Source: Paenibacillus sp. GM2
GTDB lineage: Bacteria; Bacillota; Bacilli; Paenibacillales; Paenibacillaceae
DNA: 62,909 bases
Direction: 5' to 3'
NCBI RefSeq assembly: GCF_900069005.2
Contig: NZ_LN831279.1
Span: 957,463-1,020,371, forward strand
Made by a program: the position numbers and the translations under genes. The notes under the pieces are model-generated. The model saw nothing but the letters and a program-made list of their open reading frames with translations. It had not been told where the DNA came from and did not search any database. Below are positions 27,292-35,224 of this stretch, piece by piece. Position 1 is the first letter of the stretch. Every line of letters begins with the position of its first letter.

Positions 27292-27732
27292 ATGAATCAA
27301 AGCGAAAGCATCAGAATGGTCGGGCAAACCGCATCTGTTGGTTTTCAGGTAGGAGTTCGGAGGACGCTGCCGATTTCGCCGGCTCAGGCATGGATGTTTC
27401 TAACCTCCCCTGAAGGTTTAAAATTATGGCTTGGAACGGTTTCGCTCCGTACATTCCAAGAGGGGGACACCTTTCAATCCAGCGAGGGAATTAGCGGACA
27501 ATTCAAGGTGGTTAAACCGTTGAAACAAATTCGTTTAAGGTGGAAGATGAAGGGCTGGGACAAACCGTCTACGCTGCAAATTCGATTGATAGCCGATAAA
27601 TCTGACAGAACCACGATCAGTTTTCATCAAGAATGCCTGAATCAGTCGGATACACGGGAACAAATGAAGCTTTATTGGGAAGACGTACTGAACAAAATGA
27701 GGGAAATAACGGGTTCTTCCCGTGAATCATAA
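27292..27732 (+). CDS. SRPBCC/AHSA1-like protein
   Basis: 146 residues from the ATG at 27292 (GAGGTG upstream). The START-like fold pattern is seen: VRRTLPISPAQAWMFLTSPEGLKLWLG at the start, a central beta sheet and a C-terminal helix (REQMKLYWEDVLNKMREI). AHSA1-like proteins in bacteria bind small hydrophobic ligands; the ligand is unknown. It is 17 bases upstream of the VOC gene and under a TetR operator, which suggests a small-molecule response pair. Confidence 0.75.
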   Translation: MNQSESIRMVGQTASVGFQVGVRRTLPISPAQAWMFLTSPEGLKLWLGTVSLRTFQEGDTFQSSEGISGQFKVVKPLKQIRLRWKMKGWDKPSTLQIRLIADKSDRTTISFHQECLNQSDTREQMKLYWEDVLNKMREITGSSRES

Positions 27733-27749
27733 TAAGGAGATGAATATAA

Positions 27750-28130
27750 ATGAATAAGTTCAGCCATATCGATCTGCGAGTGACCAATCTGGAAGTTGTG
27801 CTGCCTTTTTACGAAAAGCTTCTTCCTGAGCTGGGATTTACGCGCACCTTTCATAGTGCAAATTGGCGGGTGTTTGCCGCTGAAGGAGAACTTCCTATGG
27901 CCCCGTACTTTGCCATTACAGAGGATGCCGGACATACACCGAATGAGAATTTAATCGGGTTTTGGGCCAATGACCGGGAAGAAGTGGATCACATCGCCAA
28001 GCTGGTTGCAGAAAATGGGGGGGAAATAAACGGCGGCCCCCAGCTATTCCCGATTAGCCCGACCTATTACGCTGTCTATTTTGAGGATCCTTGCGGAAAC
28101 AAATATGAGATGGTGCATCGCTTAAATTAG
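27750..28130 (+). CDS. VOC-superfamily (glyoxalase/bleomycin-resistance fold) protein
   Basis: 126 residues with the two-module beta-alpha-beta-beta-beta fold: SHIDLRVTNLEVVLPFYEKLLPELGF, later TYYAVYFEDPCGNKYEM. The metal-ligand pattern is His in the first strand (SHIDL) and Glu near the end (KYEMVH). Strong AAGGAG upstream. It may be a dioxygenase, lyase or binding protein for a small toxic compound; co-transcribed with the SRPBCC gene under TetR control. Confidence 0.82.
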   Translation: MNKFSHIDLRVTNLEVVLPFYEKLLPELGFTRTFHSANWRVFAAEGELPMAPYFAITEDAGHTPNENLIGFWANDREEVDHIAKLVAENGGEINGGPQLFPISPTYYAVYFEDPCGNKYEMVHRLN

Positions 28131-28198
28131 TGGGGGAGGGTTCCAAGCCTTCGACTTAATCTTCCCATGCTCAACAAGCGATCATGGACGCCTGCTAG

Positions 28199-28273
28199 CC
28201 CATTAATATAGGCAGAGCAGAGCTGAAGGGAACCGGAATCGACCTGCGGCTGGTAGTAGCCCGCAATAAATAA
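28199..28273 (+). pseudogene. C-terminal gene remnant ending at a surviving terminator
   Basis: A short start-less frame encodes PINIGRAELKGTGIDLRLVV-ARNK and stops exactly where an intrinsic terminator begins. The protein-like sequence plus the terminator suggests the tail of a deleted gene. Family not assigned. Confidence 0.35.
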
Positions 28274-28314
28274 GCTCCTGAAGCTGTCTCTTAAGACGGT
28301 TCAGGAGCTTTTTA
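28272..28314 (+). terminator. Intrinsic terminator
   Basis: AAGCTCCTGAA pairs with TTCAGGAGCTT, with a second inner stem (GTCTCTTAAGAC), followed by TTTTTAA. Confidence 0.8.
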
Positions 28315-28535
28315 AAGTTCTAGGATAAGAATGCTTCTTCTCCTTTTGAGGGTTGGTCCGCTTCGGTCGCAAGGCCGATATCCTTGTTGTTGAGAATGTG
28401 GTCTTCCAATACAGCAGATTTGTGCCGTACTCTCTAATAATATGAGTCTCTCCCCACATGCAGAGCGAGTCGAAAATCGGTTTCAAGCTCCAGCCTTACT
28501 CGTCAGCTCATTTCCCACTTTGGGCGGGACCACCG

Positions 28536-28726
28536 GAATTCTAACGAAACTGGAGATCGCTATTTGCGCCGAAAAGGGCAAACTAAAATTCTAACGAAAC
28601 TGGGTGTCGCTATTTTGACAAATAAGGGGCTAAGTAGCGGTTTTTTGCCCAAATAGCGTTATGGAGTTTCGTTACATTTCCATACCCCTCATTTTTGCTT
28701 AAATAGCGACATGGTGTTTCGTTAGA
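28536..28726. repeat. Four-copy intergenic palindromic repeat
   Basis: Two direct copies of TTCTAACGAAAC-x-TCGCTATTT at 28539-28565 and 28589-28615, exactly 50 bases apart, and two inverted copies (AAATAGCG...GTTTCGTTA) at 28651-28674 and 28701-28725, also 50 bases apart. The arms can pair as nested hairpins (copy 2 with 3, copy 1 with 4). Nothing here codes for protein. The set looks like a dispersed intergenic repeat family. Confidence 0.75.
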
Positions 28727-28836
28727 GTTTTGCTGGGGTTCTCCTGGGGTTCTCCTGGAGTTCTGCTGAAGTTCTCTTGGGGTTCTCCTGGAGTTCTGCA
28801 GGAGTTTTGCGTAAATTCTGTTGAAGTGCTTGTGAG
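28727..28836. repeat. Degenerate 11-base tandem repeat
   Basis: Ten consecutive units of consensus GTTCTCCTGGG, each 11 bases long (variants such as GTTCTGCTGAA and GTTTTGCGTAA), directly abutting the last inverted repeat copy. A partial copy of the neighbouring motif (GTTTCGTTAGAGTTTTGC) follows. The rest of the gap to 29007 holds no feature I recognise. Confidence 0.75.
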
Positions 28837-29007
28837 AGTTTCGTTAGAGTTTTGCCGGATTTGCTGGAGTAAGACAGGATTTCCATGAGAATTCAGCAGA
28901 AGTTCCACCAGCGTCTCGTAAGACTTATTTTCAGCAAGGCCATTTATGAAGAAAACTCCAGCGTAAAGGAGCGGGAAATCACAGGCTAATCAGCTCTAAG
29001 CTCACGC

Positions 29008-30408
29008 TCAGAGCTGACGATCAACGGCCTGTTGGCGGCGTGCCGCTTGAAGAAGATTCCATCCGAGGAGGACCAGTATGCATCCGGTTACCAGGATATA
29101 ACCTCCGAGCACGGGCCGCAGCGCTGCAAGCAGGGAGGCATGCTCCTGACCCACAGAGCCGGCCGCTGCATTTTTTATCGCTCCAAGCCCCAGCGCGGCC
29201 CCCATAACCATCCCTAAATTGCGTGTCAAAGCGATCATGCCTCCGATAGAACCGGTATGTTCTTTAGGGGCATATTGCATGATGAAGCTGTTATTCGGCG
29301 CGGACAATAACCCCATCCCGATGCCGAGCAGGCTCAGCGAACCAAGCAGCATAAGGACGTTGGCCTCCGTCTGGTCCGGGACCAGGGCCAGCACGATAAG
29401 AGCAAGGCCCATGCCAAGCATGCCGAGCAGCATAAGCCGCCTGGACCCATAACGATCGGACCAACCCCCGGCAACGGGGCCAGCAACCCCGAGCAGGATC
29501 GGATAGATGGCCATGATATAACCGGAAATCGAAGGTGAAAATCCGGCCTTGCCTGTTAAGTAAAAGGGCAGGGCAACGAGAACGGTGTTTGCCATCATGA
29601 ACGACATCGTGCTGATCATCAATCCCCCGGAGAGCGGGAAAGTGCGGAACAGCCGGATCGGCAGAAACGGTGACGAATGGCGCAGCTCCCACAGCAGAAA
29701 AGCTGTAAATCCTGTGATGGCTATGATGAACGCCACCGGCTGAGCGGCTGAGATGGCGTAAATCATAGAGGCGATTGAAATGATGAACAGGATTGCGCCA
29801 AGGCGGTCAAGCGGGACTTTTCCGGTGGCTGATTCCCGTCCTGCCATACTATTCTTCTTGCCGGCGGGAATATAGCGAATAGCGAGCAGAGTAGCCATCA
29901 AGGATACGGGAACATGGACCAGGAAAAGCCATTGCCAATTCAGCCATTCAGCAATAAATCCGCCGGCGATGGGGCCGCTCATGGCGCCCAAAGCAACGGC
30001 CGTGCTGACGATACCGAGGGCGCGTCCCCGTTGTTCTTTGGGCAAATAGAGAGCAATGATCGCGATATTGGTCGCCTGGAACATCGATGCTCCGACTGCC
30101 TGTACTGCCCGCAGAATCAGCATAATTGCGATATTGGGGGAGAAAGCGATCAAAATAGAGCTGAGTGCGAAAATAACATACCCGGTATTATGAATTGTTC
30201 GATGGCTGTAGCGGTCCCCCAGCTTGCCCATCAATGGAAGGAGGGAGGCGATTACGAGCAAATAACCGGTGGTGATCCATTGAACAACGCCAAGCTCGCT
30301 ATGAAACAGGTCGGCGAATTGCGGTAGCGATACATTCATGACACCGGCTGTAAAATGGGAAACAAAAGCACCTAGACATAAAGCTGTCATCATAAGAAAA
30401 CGATTCAT
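29008..30408 (-). CDS. MFS multidrug-type efflux transporter (DHA2-like)
   Basis: 466 residues from the ATG at 30408 (GGAGG 6 bases upstream); the frame is open further but without a ribosome site. About 12-14 membrane segments. Motif A is visible as GKLGDRYSHR between segments 2 and 3, and the antiporter motif as LGAMSGPIAGGFIAEWLNW. Likely a proton-driven exporter of small compounds. A MarR gene lies 79 bases upstream in the same direction with a perfect 15-base palindrome between, so export is probably MarR-repressed. Confidence 0.85.
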   Translation of the reverse strand: MNRFLMMTALCLGAFVSHFTAGVMNVSLPQFADLFHSELGVVQWITTGYLLVIASLLPLMGKLGDRYSHRTIHNTGYVIFALSSILIAFSPNIAIMLILRAVQAVGASMFQATNIAIIALYLPKEQRGRALGIVSTAVALGAMSGPIAGGFIAEWLNWQWLFLVHVPVSLMATLLAIRYIPAGKKNSMAGRESATGKVPLDRLGAILFIISIASMIYAISAAQPVAFIIAITGFTAFLLWELRHSSPFLPIRLFRTFPLSGGLMISTMSFMMANTVLVALPFYLTGKAGFSPSISGYIMAIYPILLGVAGPVAGGWSDRYGSRRLMLLGMLGMGLALIVLALVPDQTEANVLMLLGSLSLLGIGMGLLSAPNNSFIMQYAPKEHTGSIGGMIALTRNLGMVMGAALGLGAIKNAAAGSVGQEHASLLAALRPVLGGYILVTGCILVLLGWNLLQAARRQQAVDRQL

Positions 30409-30455
30409 GAGTTCCTCCTGCTTGTATAGAATTTCGTTTGTATCGTTGTTATTTA

Positions 30456-30470
30456 GTTTAGAAACTAAAC
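30456..30470 (-). promoter_or_regulatory. Putative MarR operator upstream of the MFS gene
   Basis: Perfect palindrome GTTTAGAAACTAAAC (half-sites GTTTAG/CTAAAC, 3-base centre) between the marR stop and the MFS start. Confidence 0.7.
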
Positions 30471-30487
30471 CAAATAAGCAAAAAAAA

Positions 30488-30949
30488 TTAATGATTTTGC
30501 TGCAAAAAATCGTTGAGTTTGTCGATGCATTTTTCAAATATCTCTATTTCCTGGGCGCTTACTTGGGTGCGTAGCTGGTTGTAAAAACCCAGATGCACCC
30601 TATCGTGGGCCGCATTGGCTTCTTGTCCCAAAGCTGTAAGGGAAAGGACGATCCCCCTGGCATCATGCGGATGCGGCGAACGGACAACCAGCTCTTTGGC
30701 CTCCAGCCGGGCAATAAGCTGGGTGACCGCACCCTTGGTGATGCCCAGACGACTGGCAAGTTCACTCATCAGCACATTGCCCTCGGGGCCGATTGCCGTT
30801 ATAGTATGGATTTCACTTGGCGTCAGCGGCCCGGCTGAGCCAAACGTGTGAGGCTGACGCTCCAGGCGGCGCAGCTGCATAATGAGTCTGCCAAGATTAC
30901 GGCTACCTTGTTGTTCCTGCTCGGTTATTGGGGTTGGATTTTTTTTCAT
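30488..30949 (-). CDS. MarR-family transcriptional regulator (second locus)
   Basis: 153 residues. The helix-turn-helix region LASRLGITKGAVTQLIARLEAKELV resembles that of the first MarR (VTKGAISQVLKKLEQKGLV), and the wing follows (HPHDARGIVLSLTALG). No ribosome site precedes the ATG; the -10 box ends 6 bases before it, so this mRNA also appears leaderless. It likely represses itself and the MFS exporter. Confidence 0.88.
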   Translation of the reverse strand: MKKNPTPITEQEQQGSRNLGRLIMQLRRLERQPHTFGSAGPLTPSEIHTITAIGPEGNVLMSELASRLGITKGAVTQLIARLEAKELVVRSPHPHDARGIVLSLTALGQEANAAHDRVHLGFYNQLRTQVSAQEIEIFEKCIDKLNDFLQQNH

Positions 30950-30955
30950 GGGTAT

Positions 30956-30985
30956 AGTTTAGTTTCTAAACATAATGTTTGTCAA
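30956..30985 (-). promoter_or_regulatory. Promoter and operator of the second marR gene
   Basis: Minus strand TTGACA (30980-30985), 18-base spacer, TAAACT (30956-30961). The palindrome GTTTAGTTTCTAAAC (30957-30971, plus-strand reading) overlaps the -10 box. The predicted transcription start falls on the ATG at 30949. Confidence 0.75.
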
Positions 30986-31340
30986 GCCATTTCATCCGGC
31001 AAAAGCTTACGAGCTTAATCGGATATAAGCAGGGCAGTTCTACAAGCTGACAAAAAGGATATAAAAAGCACTCTAACAGGGCGAACGGGATTTCTAGACT
31101 TCAATCACGCCGATTGGACGGCTCAATCACGCCGACTGGATGCGCTTCGTGCTTTTCTCGTCACGTTGACATAGCAGTCCTTGCCATCCAAGTCCGGATG
31201 AAGATCAGATCGGTTTTACAAGTTCAAAAATTCTTAAAAATTATTTATTTAAAAAGGGATCTGACGAGGGGCTGTCTACAGGCCGGATTAAAGCGTTTTT
31301 TCTGAGAATCTATTACATTATCCAAGCGATTTGGGACGTT
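30986..31340. other. Intergenic stretch with a short direct repeat
   Basis: No credible gene. Two copies of TCAATCACGCCGAYTGGA start at 31101 and 31123 (22-base period). The remainder looks like non-coding or decayed sequence. Confidence 0.4.
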
Positions 31341-31348
31341 TGTACGGA

Positions 31349-31400
31349 TTGACAATACTATATATAGGTGGTAAATTGATTTAGCACAACAAGATGTTGT
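31349..31400 (+). promoter_or_regulatory. nrd operon promoter with two palindromes (possible NrdR boxes)
   Basis: TTGACA (31349-31354), 17-base spacer, TAAATT (31372-31377). CTATATATAG lies in the spacer, resembling the core of NrdR boxes. A second palindrome ACAACA-AGA-TGTTGT (31386-31400) is centred about 30 bases downstream, close to the three-turn spacing known for NrdR box pairs. The second site matches the NrdR consensus poorly. Confidence 0.5.
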
Positions 31401-31478
31401 TTGTTTATAGGTTTTTAACCTTTATATTAGAAATACAGGTAAGAGATAGATTGTAAGGGGAAAAGTGAGGGAGTATCG

Positions 31479-31838
31479 ATGTTAATTGCGTATGATTCCA
31501 AGACAGGGAATGTAAAACGGTTCATTCAGAAGCTCGACTTGCCTGCCGTGCAAATTGACGAGGGCATGACGCTGGAGGAGCCGTTTGTGCTGATTACATA
31601 TACGACCGGGTTCGGTCAGATACCATCAAGAGTCTCGGCGTTTTTGGAACATAATCATGGCCGGATGCTCGGTGTGGCGGCCAGTGGTAACCGCAATTGG
31701 GGCGAGAGATTTGCAAAAAGTGCGGACTTGATCTCCGAGCGCTACCAGGTGCCGGTTGTGGCTAAGTTTGAGCTATCCGGGACGAAAAAGGATGCGGAGA
31801 TTTTTAAGCAGGAGGTGAGCCGGGTTGCGGCATATTGA
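31479..31838 (+). CDS. nrdI: Flavodoxin-like NrdI, class Ib RNR activator
   Basis: 119 residues. Starts MLIAYDSKTGNVKRF, the FMN-phosphate loop of NrdI, with ITYTTGFGQIP and AASGNRNWGERF, both hallmark NrdI motifs. NrdI supplies oxidant to NrdF for assembly of the tyrosyl radical cofactor, chiefly dimanganese. AGGGAG precedes the start. It overlaps nrdE by 14 bases. Confidence 0.95.
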   Translation: MLIAYDSKTGNVKRFIQKLDLPAVQIDEGMTLEEPFVLITYTTGFGQIPSRVSAFLEHNHGRMLGVAASGNRNWGERFAKSADLISERYQVPVVAKFELSGTKKDAEIFKQEVSRVAAY

Positions 31839-33909
31839 ACTGAACAATCAATTGATGCAGCGTGATGAGAACGGGTTCTTCCAGCTGGAGAAGGACCGGG
31901 AAGCTGTCGCTGAGTTTATGAAGGAAGTAGCGGGTAGAACGATGATCTTCCCGACTACGGCCGATAAAGTACGGTATATGATCGATCATGACTACTATGA
32001 AAATGTGTACGACCGGTATACGGCTGATGAAATAGATCAAGTATTTGCGATTACCCATAGCTATCAATTTGAATTCCCGTCCTACATGGCGGCATCGAAA
32101 TTTTATACGGACTATGCGTTAAAGACGAATGACAAGTCCAAGTATTTGGAGCATTATCCCGATCGGGTGGCTATCGTAGCGCTATATCTTGGCCGAGGAA
32201 ATGTAGATACGGCCGGCACGCTGGCACGATCGATGATGGAGCAGCGGCTGCAGCCAGCTACCCCGACCTTTCTGAACGCGGGCAAGAGCCGGCGCGGCGA
32301 GATGGTCTCCTGCTTCCTGCTGGAAATGGATGATTCTCTGAACTCTATCAACTACGTATTAAATACGTGTATGCAGCTGTCCAAGATCGGCGGGGGAGTT
32401 GCGGTCAACTTGTCGAAGCTGCGCGGACGCGGCGAAGCGATCAAAGGCGTGGAAGGCGCGGCCAAAGGCATAATGCCGGTGCTGAAGCTGATGGAGGACG
32501 CCTTCTCCTATGCGGACCAGATGGGACAGCGCAAAGGCTCGGGCGCAGGGTATTACAATATTTTCGGCTGGGATATCGCTGAGTTTCTGGATAGCAAGAA
32601 GATTAACGCCGATGAGCGGATTCGCCTGAAAACCCTGTCGATCGGTTTGATTGTGCCGAACCGCTTCTATGAACTGGCCAAAGCTAACGAACCGCTTCAT
32701 GTGTTTGGCCCATATAGTGTATACCAAGCTTACGGAATACATCTGGATGATATGGATCTGGACGTGATGTATGACAAGCTGCTGGCGGACGACCGGGTGA
32801 AGAAGAAGAAATTAATGAGCGCACGGGACATGCTGACGAAGATCGCTATGGTTCAGCTGGAATCCGGCTATCCATATATCATGAACAAGAGCAACGCGAA
32901 CAACCAGCATGCCTTGAAAAATATCGGACAGGTCAAAATGTCCAACCTGTGTACGGAAATTTTCCAGCTGCAGGAGACATCGGAGATTAAGGATTACGGT
33001 CACGAGGATATGATTCGCCGCGATATCAGCTGTAATCTGGCCTCGCTGAACATCGTGAACGTGATGGAGCGGAAGAAGGTCCGTGAATCCGTACATGAAG
33101 GCATGGTCGCATTGACAGCTGTAAGTGACATGACGAGCATTGCGAACGCTCCAGGCGTTGCCAAGGCGAACCGGGAGATGCATTCCGTCGGCCTTGGGGT
33201 CATGAATCTGCACGGCTTCCTGGCCAAGAACAAGATCGCATATGAGAGCGAAGAGGCGAGGGACTTTGCCCGTACGTTCTTCGCGATGATGAATTATTAT
33301 TCTCTGGAAAAAAGTATGGAAATTGCTGTTCAGACGGGCGAGGTTTTCGCCGGCTTCGAGCAGTCCGAATATGCGACAGGCGAATATTTCAGCCGTTATG
33401 TGGATACGGATTACCGTCCACGCACGGATAAGGTGGCTGGACTGTTCGAAGGCATGTATATTCCTTCTCCGGAGGATTGGGCTGAGCTGCAGCAATCAGT
33501 GATGATGAACGGGTTGTATCACGCCTACAGGTTAGCCATCGCGCCAACCGCAAGTATTTCCTATATTCAGAATGCGACATCCAGTGTGATGCCTGTCGTG
33601 GAGCAAATCGAGACCCGTACTTATGCCAATTCAACGACTTATTACCCGATGCCGTACCTGAGCGCGGAAAATATGTTCTTCTATAAATCGGCTTATCAAA
33701 TGGATCAGTTCAAGGTGATCGATCTGATCGCAGAAATTGCACCGCATATTGACCAAGGTATCTCGACGGTTCTGCATGTGAACAGCAATGTGACGACCCG
33801 GCAGCTGGCGCGCTATTATTTGTACGCCGCACATAAAGGGCTGAAATCGTTGTATTATACGCGGACGAAGAAGCTGTCTGTGGAAGAATGCCTTACCTGC
33901 TCAGTGTAA
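31825..33909 (+). CDS. nrdE: Class Ib ribonucleotide reductase large subunit
   Basis: 694 residues, the usual NrdE length. TTG start at 31825 with GGAGGTGA upstream, inside the end of nrdI. Recognisable segments: PTFLNAGKSRRGEMVSCFLLEMD (substrate-site Cys), a finger-loop region MSNLCTEIFQL with the central Cys, and a C-terminal CLTC pair that takes electrons from a glutaredoxin-like partner. It reduces ribonucleoside diphosphates to deoxy forms with NrdF. No nrdH is seen in this operon, so the reductant is encoded elsewhere or is thioredoxin. Confidence 0.96.
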   Translation: MRHIELNNQLMQRDENGFFQLEKDREAVAEFMKEVAGRTMIFPTTADKVRYMIDHDYYENVYDRYTADEIDQVFAITHSYQFEFPSYMAASKFYTDYALKTNDKSKYLEHYPDRVAIVALYLGRGNVDTAGTLARSMMEQRLQPATPTFLNAGKSRRGEMVSCFLLEMDDSLNSINYVLNTCMQLSKIGGGVAVNLSKLRGRGEAIKGVEGAAKGIMPVLKLMEDAFSYADQMGQRKGSGAGYYNIFGWDIAEFLDSKKINADERIRLKTLSIGLIVPNRFYELAKANEPLHVFGPYSVYQAYGIHLDDMDLDVMYDKLLADDRVKKKKLMSARDMLTKIAMVQLESGYPYIMNKSNANNQHALKNIGQVKMSNLCTEIFQLQETSEIKDYGHEDMIRRDISCNLASLNIVNVMERKKVRESVHEGMVALTAVSDMTSIANAPGVAKANREMHSVGLGVMNLHGFLAKNKIAYESEEARDFARTFFAMMNYYSLEKSMEIAVQTGEVFAGFEQSEYATGEYFSRYVDTDYRPRTDKVAGLFEGMYIPSPEDWAELQQSVMMNGLYHAYRLAIAPTASISYIQNATSSVMPVVEQIETRTYANSTTYYPMPYLSAENMFFYKSAYQMDQFKVIDLIAEIAPHIDQGISTVLHVNSNVTTRQLARYYLYAAHKGLKSLYYTRTKKLSVEECLTCSV

Positions 33910-33938
33910 CAGAGAAGAAGAAAGGATGAGAAACAGCG

Positions 33939-34898
33939 ATGTGCGCATTACAAGCAGTTAACTGGAACCGTCCGGATGATGACTTTACGATGATGTTCTG
34001 GAATCAGAATATTATGCAATTCTGGACCGATGATGAAATCCCGTTGTCCGATGACAAAATGTCGTGGATGACGTTGAACGAAGATGAGAAAGATGCCTAT
34101 ATGAAGGTGCTTGGCGGGCTGACGCTGCTCGACACAGTGCAGGGCGGCGTTGGCATGCCGCAGATTATGGAGCATGTAGAGGGGCTGCAGCGCAAAGCGG
34201 TGCTTGGCTTTATGGGCATGATGGAGCAGATCCACGCCAAGTCCTACAGCAGCATTTTCACTACGCTGGCTTCGAATGAAGAGATCGATGAAATTTTTCG
34301 CTGGGTAGAGCAGAACCCGATGCTGCAAAAGAAGGCGGCGACCATCCGCGAATACTATACGAGCATCCATTCTCCGCGCGAGCTGTACTTGGCTATGGCG
34401 TCCTCTGTTCTTCTGGAGAGCTATTTGTTCTATAGCGGGTTTTTCTATCCGCTCTATCTGGCGGGCCAGGGCAAGATGACTTGCAGCGGCGAGATCATCG
34501 ACTTGATTTTGCGCGACGAGAGCATCCATGGCGTCTATGTTGGCGTACTGGCGCAGGAAGTTTTTGCGGGGCTCGATGAACAAGAACAGAGGGATGTATC
34601 TGATACGCTGCAGGGGCTGCTGAAGGATCTGCATGCGAATGAAGAACAGTATACGGAACTGATATATACGAAGATCGGCCTAGTGGACGAGGTGAAGACG
34701 TTCTTGCGCTACAATGCCAACAAGGCGTTCATGAATCTGGGTCTCGAGCCGCCGTTCGAGGACGAGGAGATCAATCCGATTGTACTGAACGGGATCCGGA
34801 CCGATACGAAGCAGCATGACTTTTTCTCCAAAAAAGGCAACGGCTACGTGCGTGCGCTGAATGTTGAGCCGCTCACGGACGAAGATTTCAATTTCTAA
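33939..34898 (+). CDS. nrdF: Class Ib ribonucleotide reductase small subunit
   Basis: 319 residues. Metal-ligand helices are visible: MEQIHAKSYSSIF, LESYLFYSGFFYPLYL and LILRDESIHGVYVG. It carries the dimetal centre and tyrosyl radical. It lies 29 bases after nrdE and is closed by a strong terminator, so nrdIEF is one operon. Confidence 0.96.
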   Translation: MCALQAVNWNRPDDDFTMMFWNQNIMQFWTDDEIPLSDDKMSWMTLNEDEKDAYMKVLGGLTLLDTVQGGVGMPQIMEHVEGLQRKAVLGFMGMMEQIHAKSYSSIFTTLASNEEIDEIFRWVEQNPMLQKKAATIREYYTSIHSPRELYLAMASSVLLESYLFYSGFFYPLYLAGQGKMTCSGEIIDLILRDESIHGVYVGVLAQEVFAGLDEQEQRDVSDTLQGLLKDLHANEEQYTELIYTKIGLVDEVKTFLRYNANKAFMNLGLEPPFEDEEINPIVLNGIRTDTKQHDFFSKKGNGYVRALNVEPLTDEDFNF

Positions 34899-34913
34899 GT
34901 TGATTTGTATATA

Positions 34914-34959
34914 AACAGGGTGTTTCTCACTGATTATAGTGAGGAATCCCCTGTTTTTT
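34914..34959 (+). terminator. Intrinsic terminator of nrdIEF
   Basis: Long stem AACAGGG...CTCACT with AGTGAG...CCCTGTT, followed by TTTTTT. Confidence 0.88.
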
Positions 34960-34987
34960 GTTTGCGCCGATGAAATAAATAGACCGA

Positions 34988-35040
34988 TTGACAAGTGAAG
35001 AAAGAGCCTGTAAAATAACTAATCGTAAATATTACGATTA
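34988..35040 (+). promoter_or_regulatory. Promoter and perfect Zur box of rpmG-cobW
   Basis: TTGACA (34988-34993), 17-base spacer, TAAAAT (35011-35016). A perfect 9-3-9 palindrome, TAATCGTAA-ATA-TTACGATTA, occupies 35020-35040 over the expected transcription start. It matches the Bacillus Zur consensus and implies repression when zinc is plentiful. Confidence 0.88.
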
Positions 35041-35054
35041 AGGAGTTGTTGGGA

Positions 35055-35204
35055 ATGAGAGTGGTTGTTACTTTGGCATGTACCGAGACGGGAGACCGCA
35101 ATTACACGACTACGAAGAATAAGAAGACACATCCTGAGCGCATGGAACTGCGCAAGTACTGTCCTCGCCTGAGAAAATACACGCTGCATAGAGAGACACG
35201 TTAA
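35055..35204 (+). CDS. rpmG: Ribosomal protein L33, zinc-free paralogue
   Basis: 49 residues: [20 protein letters not shown]... ending [14 protein letters not shown]. Zinc-binding L33 has two CxxC pairs (CTEC and CPRC). Here each second Cys is lost (CTET and CPRL), so the protein cannot bind zinc in the normal way. With a Zur box directly upstream this is the zinc-starvation replacement for the Cys-containing L33, letting ribosomes release zinc. Ribosome site AAGGAG at about 35040. It is 20 bases before the cobW gene. Confidence 0.92.
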   Translation: MRVVVTLACTETGDRNYTTTKNKKTHPERMELRKYCPRLRKYTLHRETR

Positions 35205-35224
35205 TCTGCTGAAGGAGGTTATAT

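Noticed and set aside
28699..28908. Minus-strand 69-codon frame with repeating TPGEPQEN
   Set aside because: Produced by the 11-base tandem repeat read in three frames; no ribosome site.
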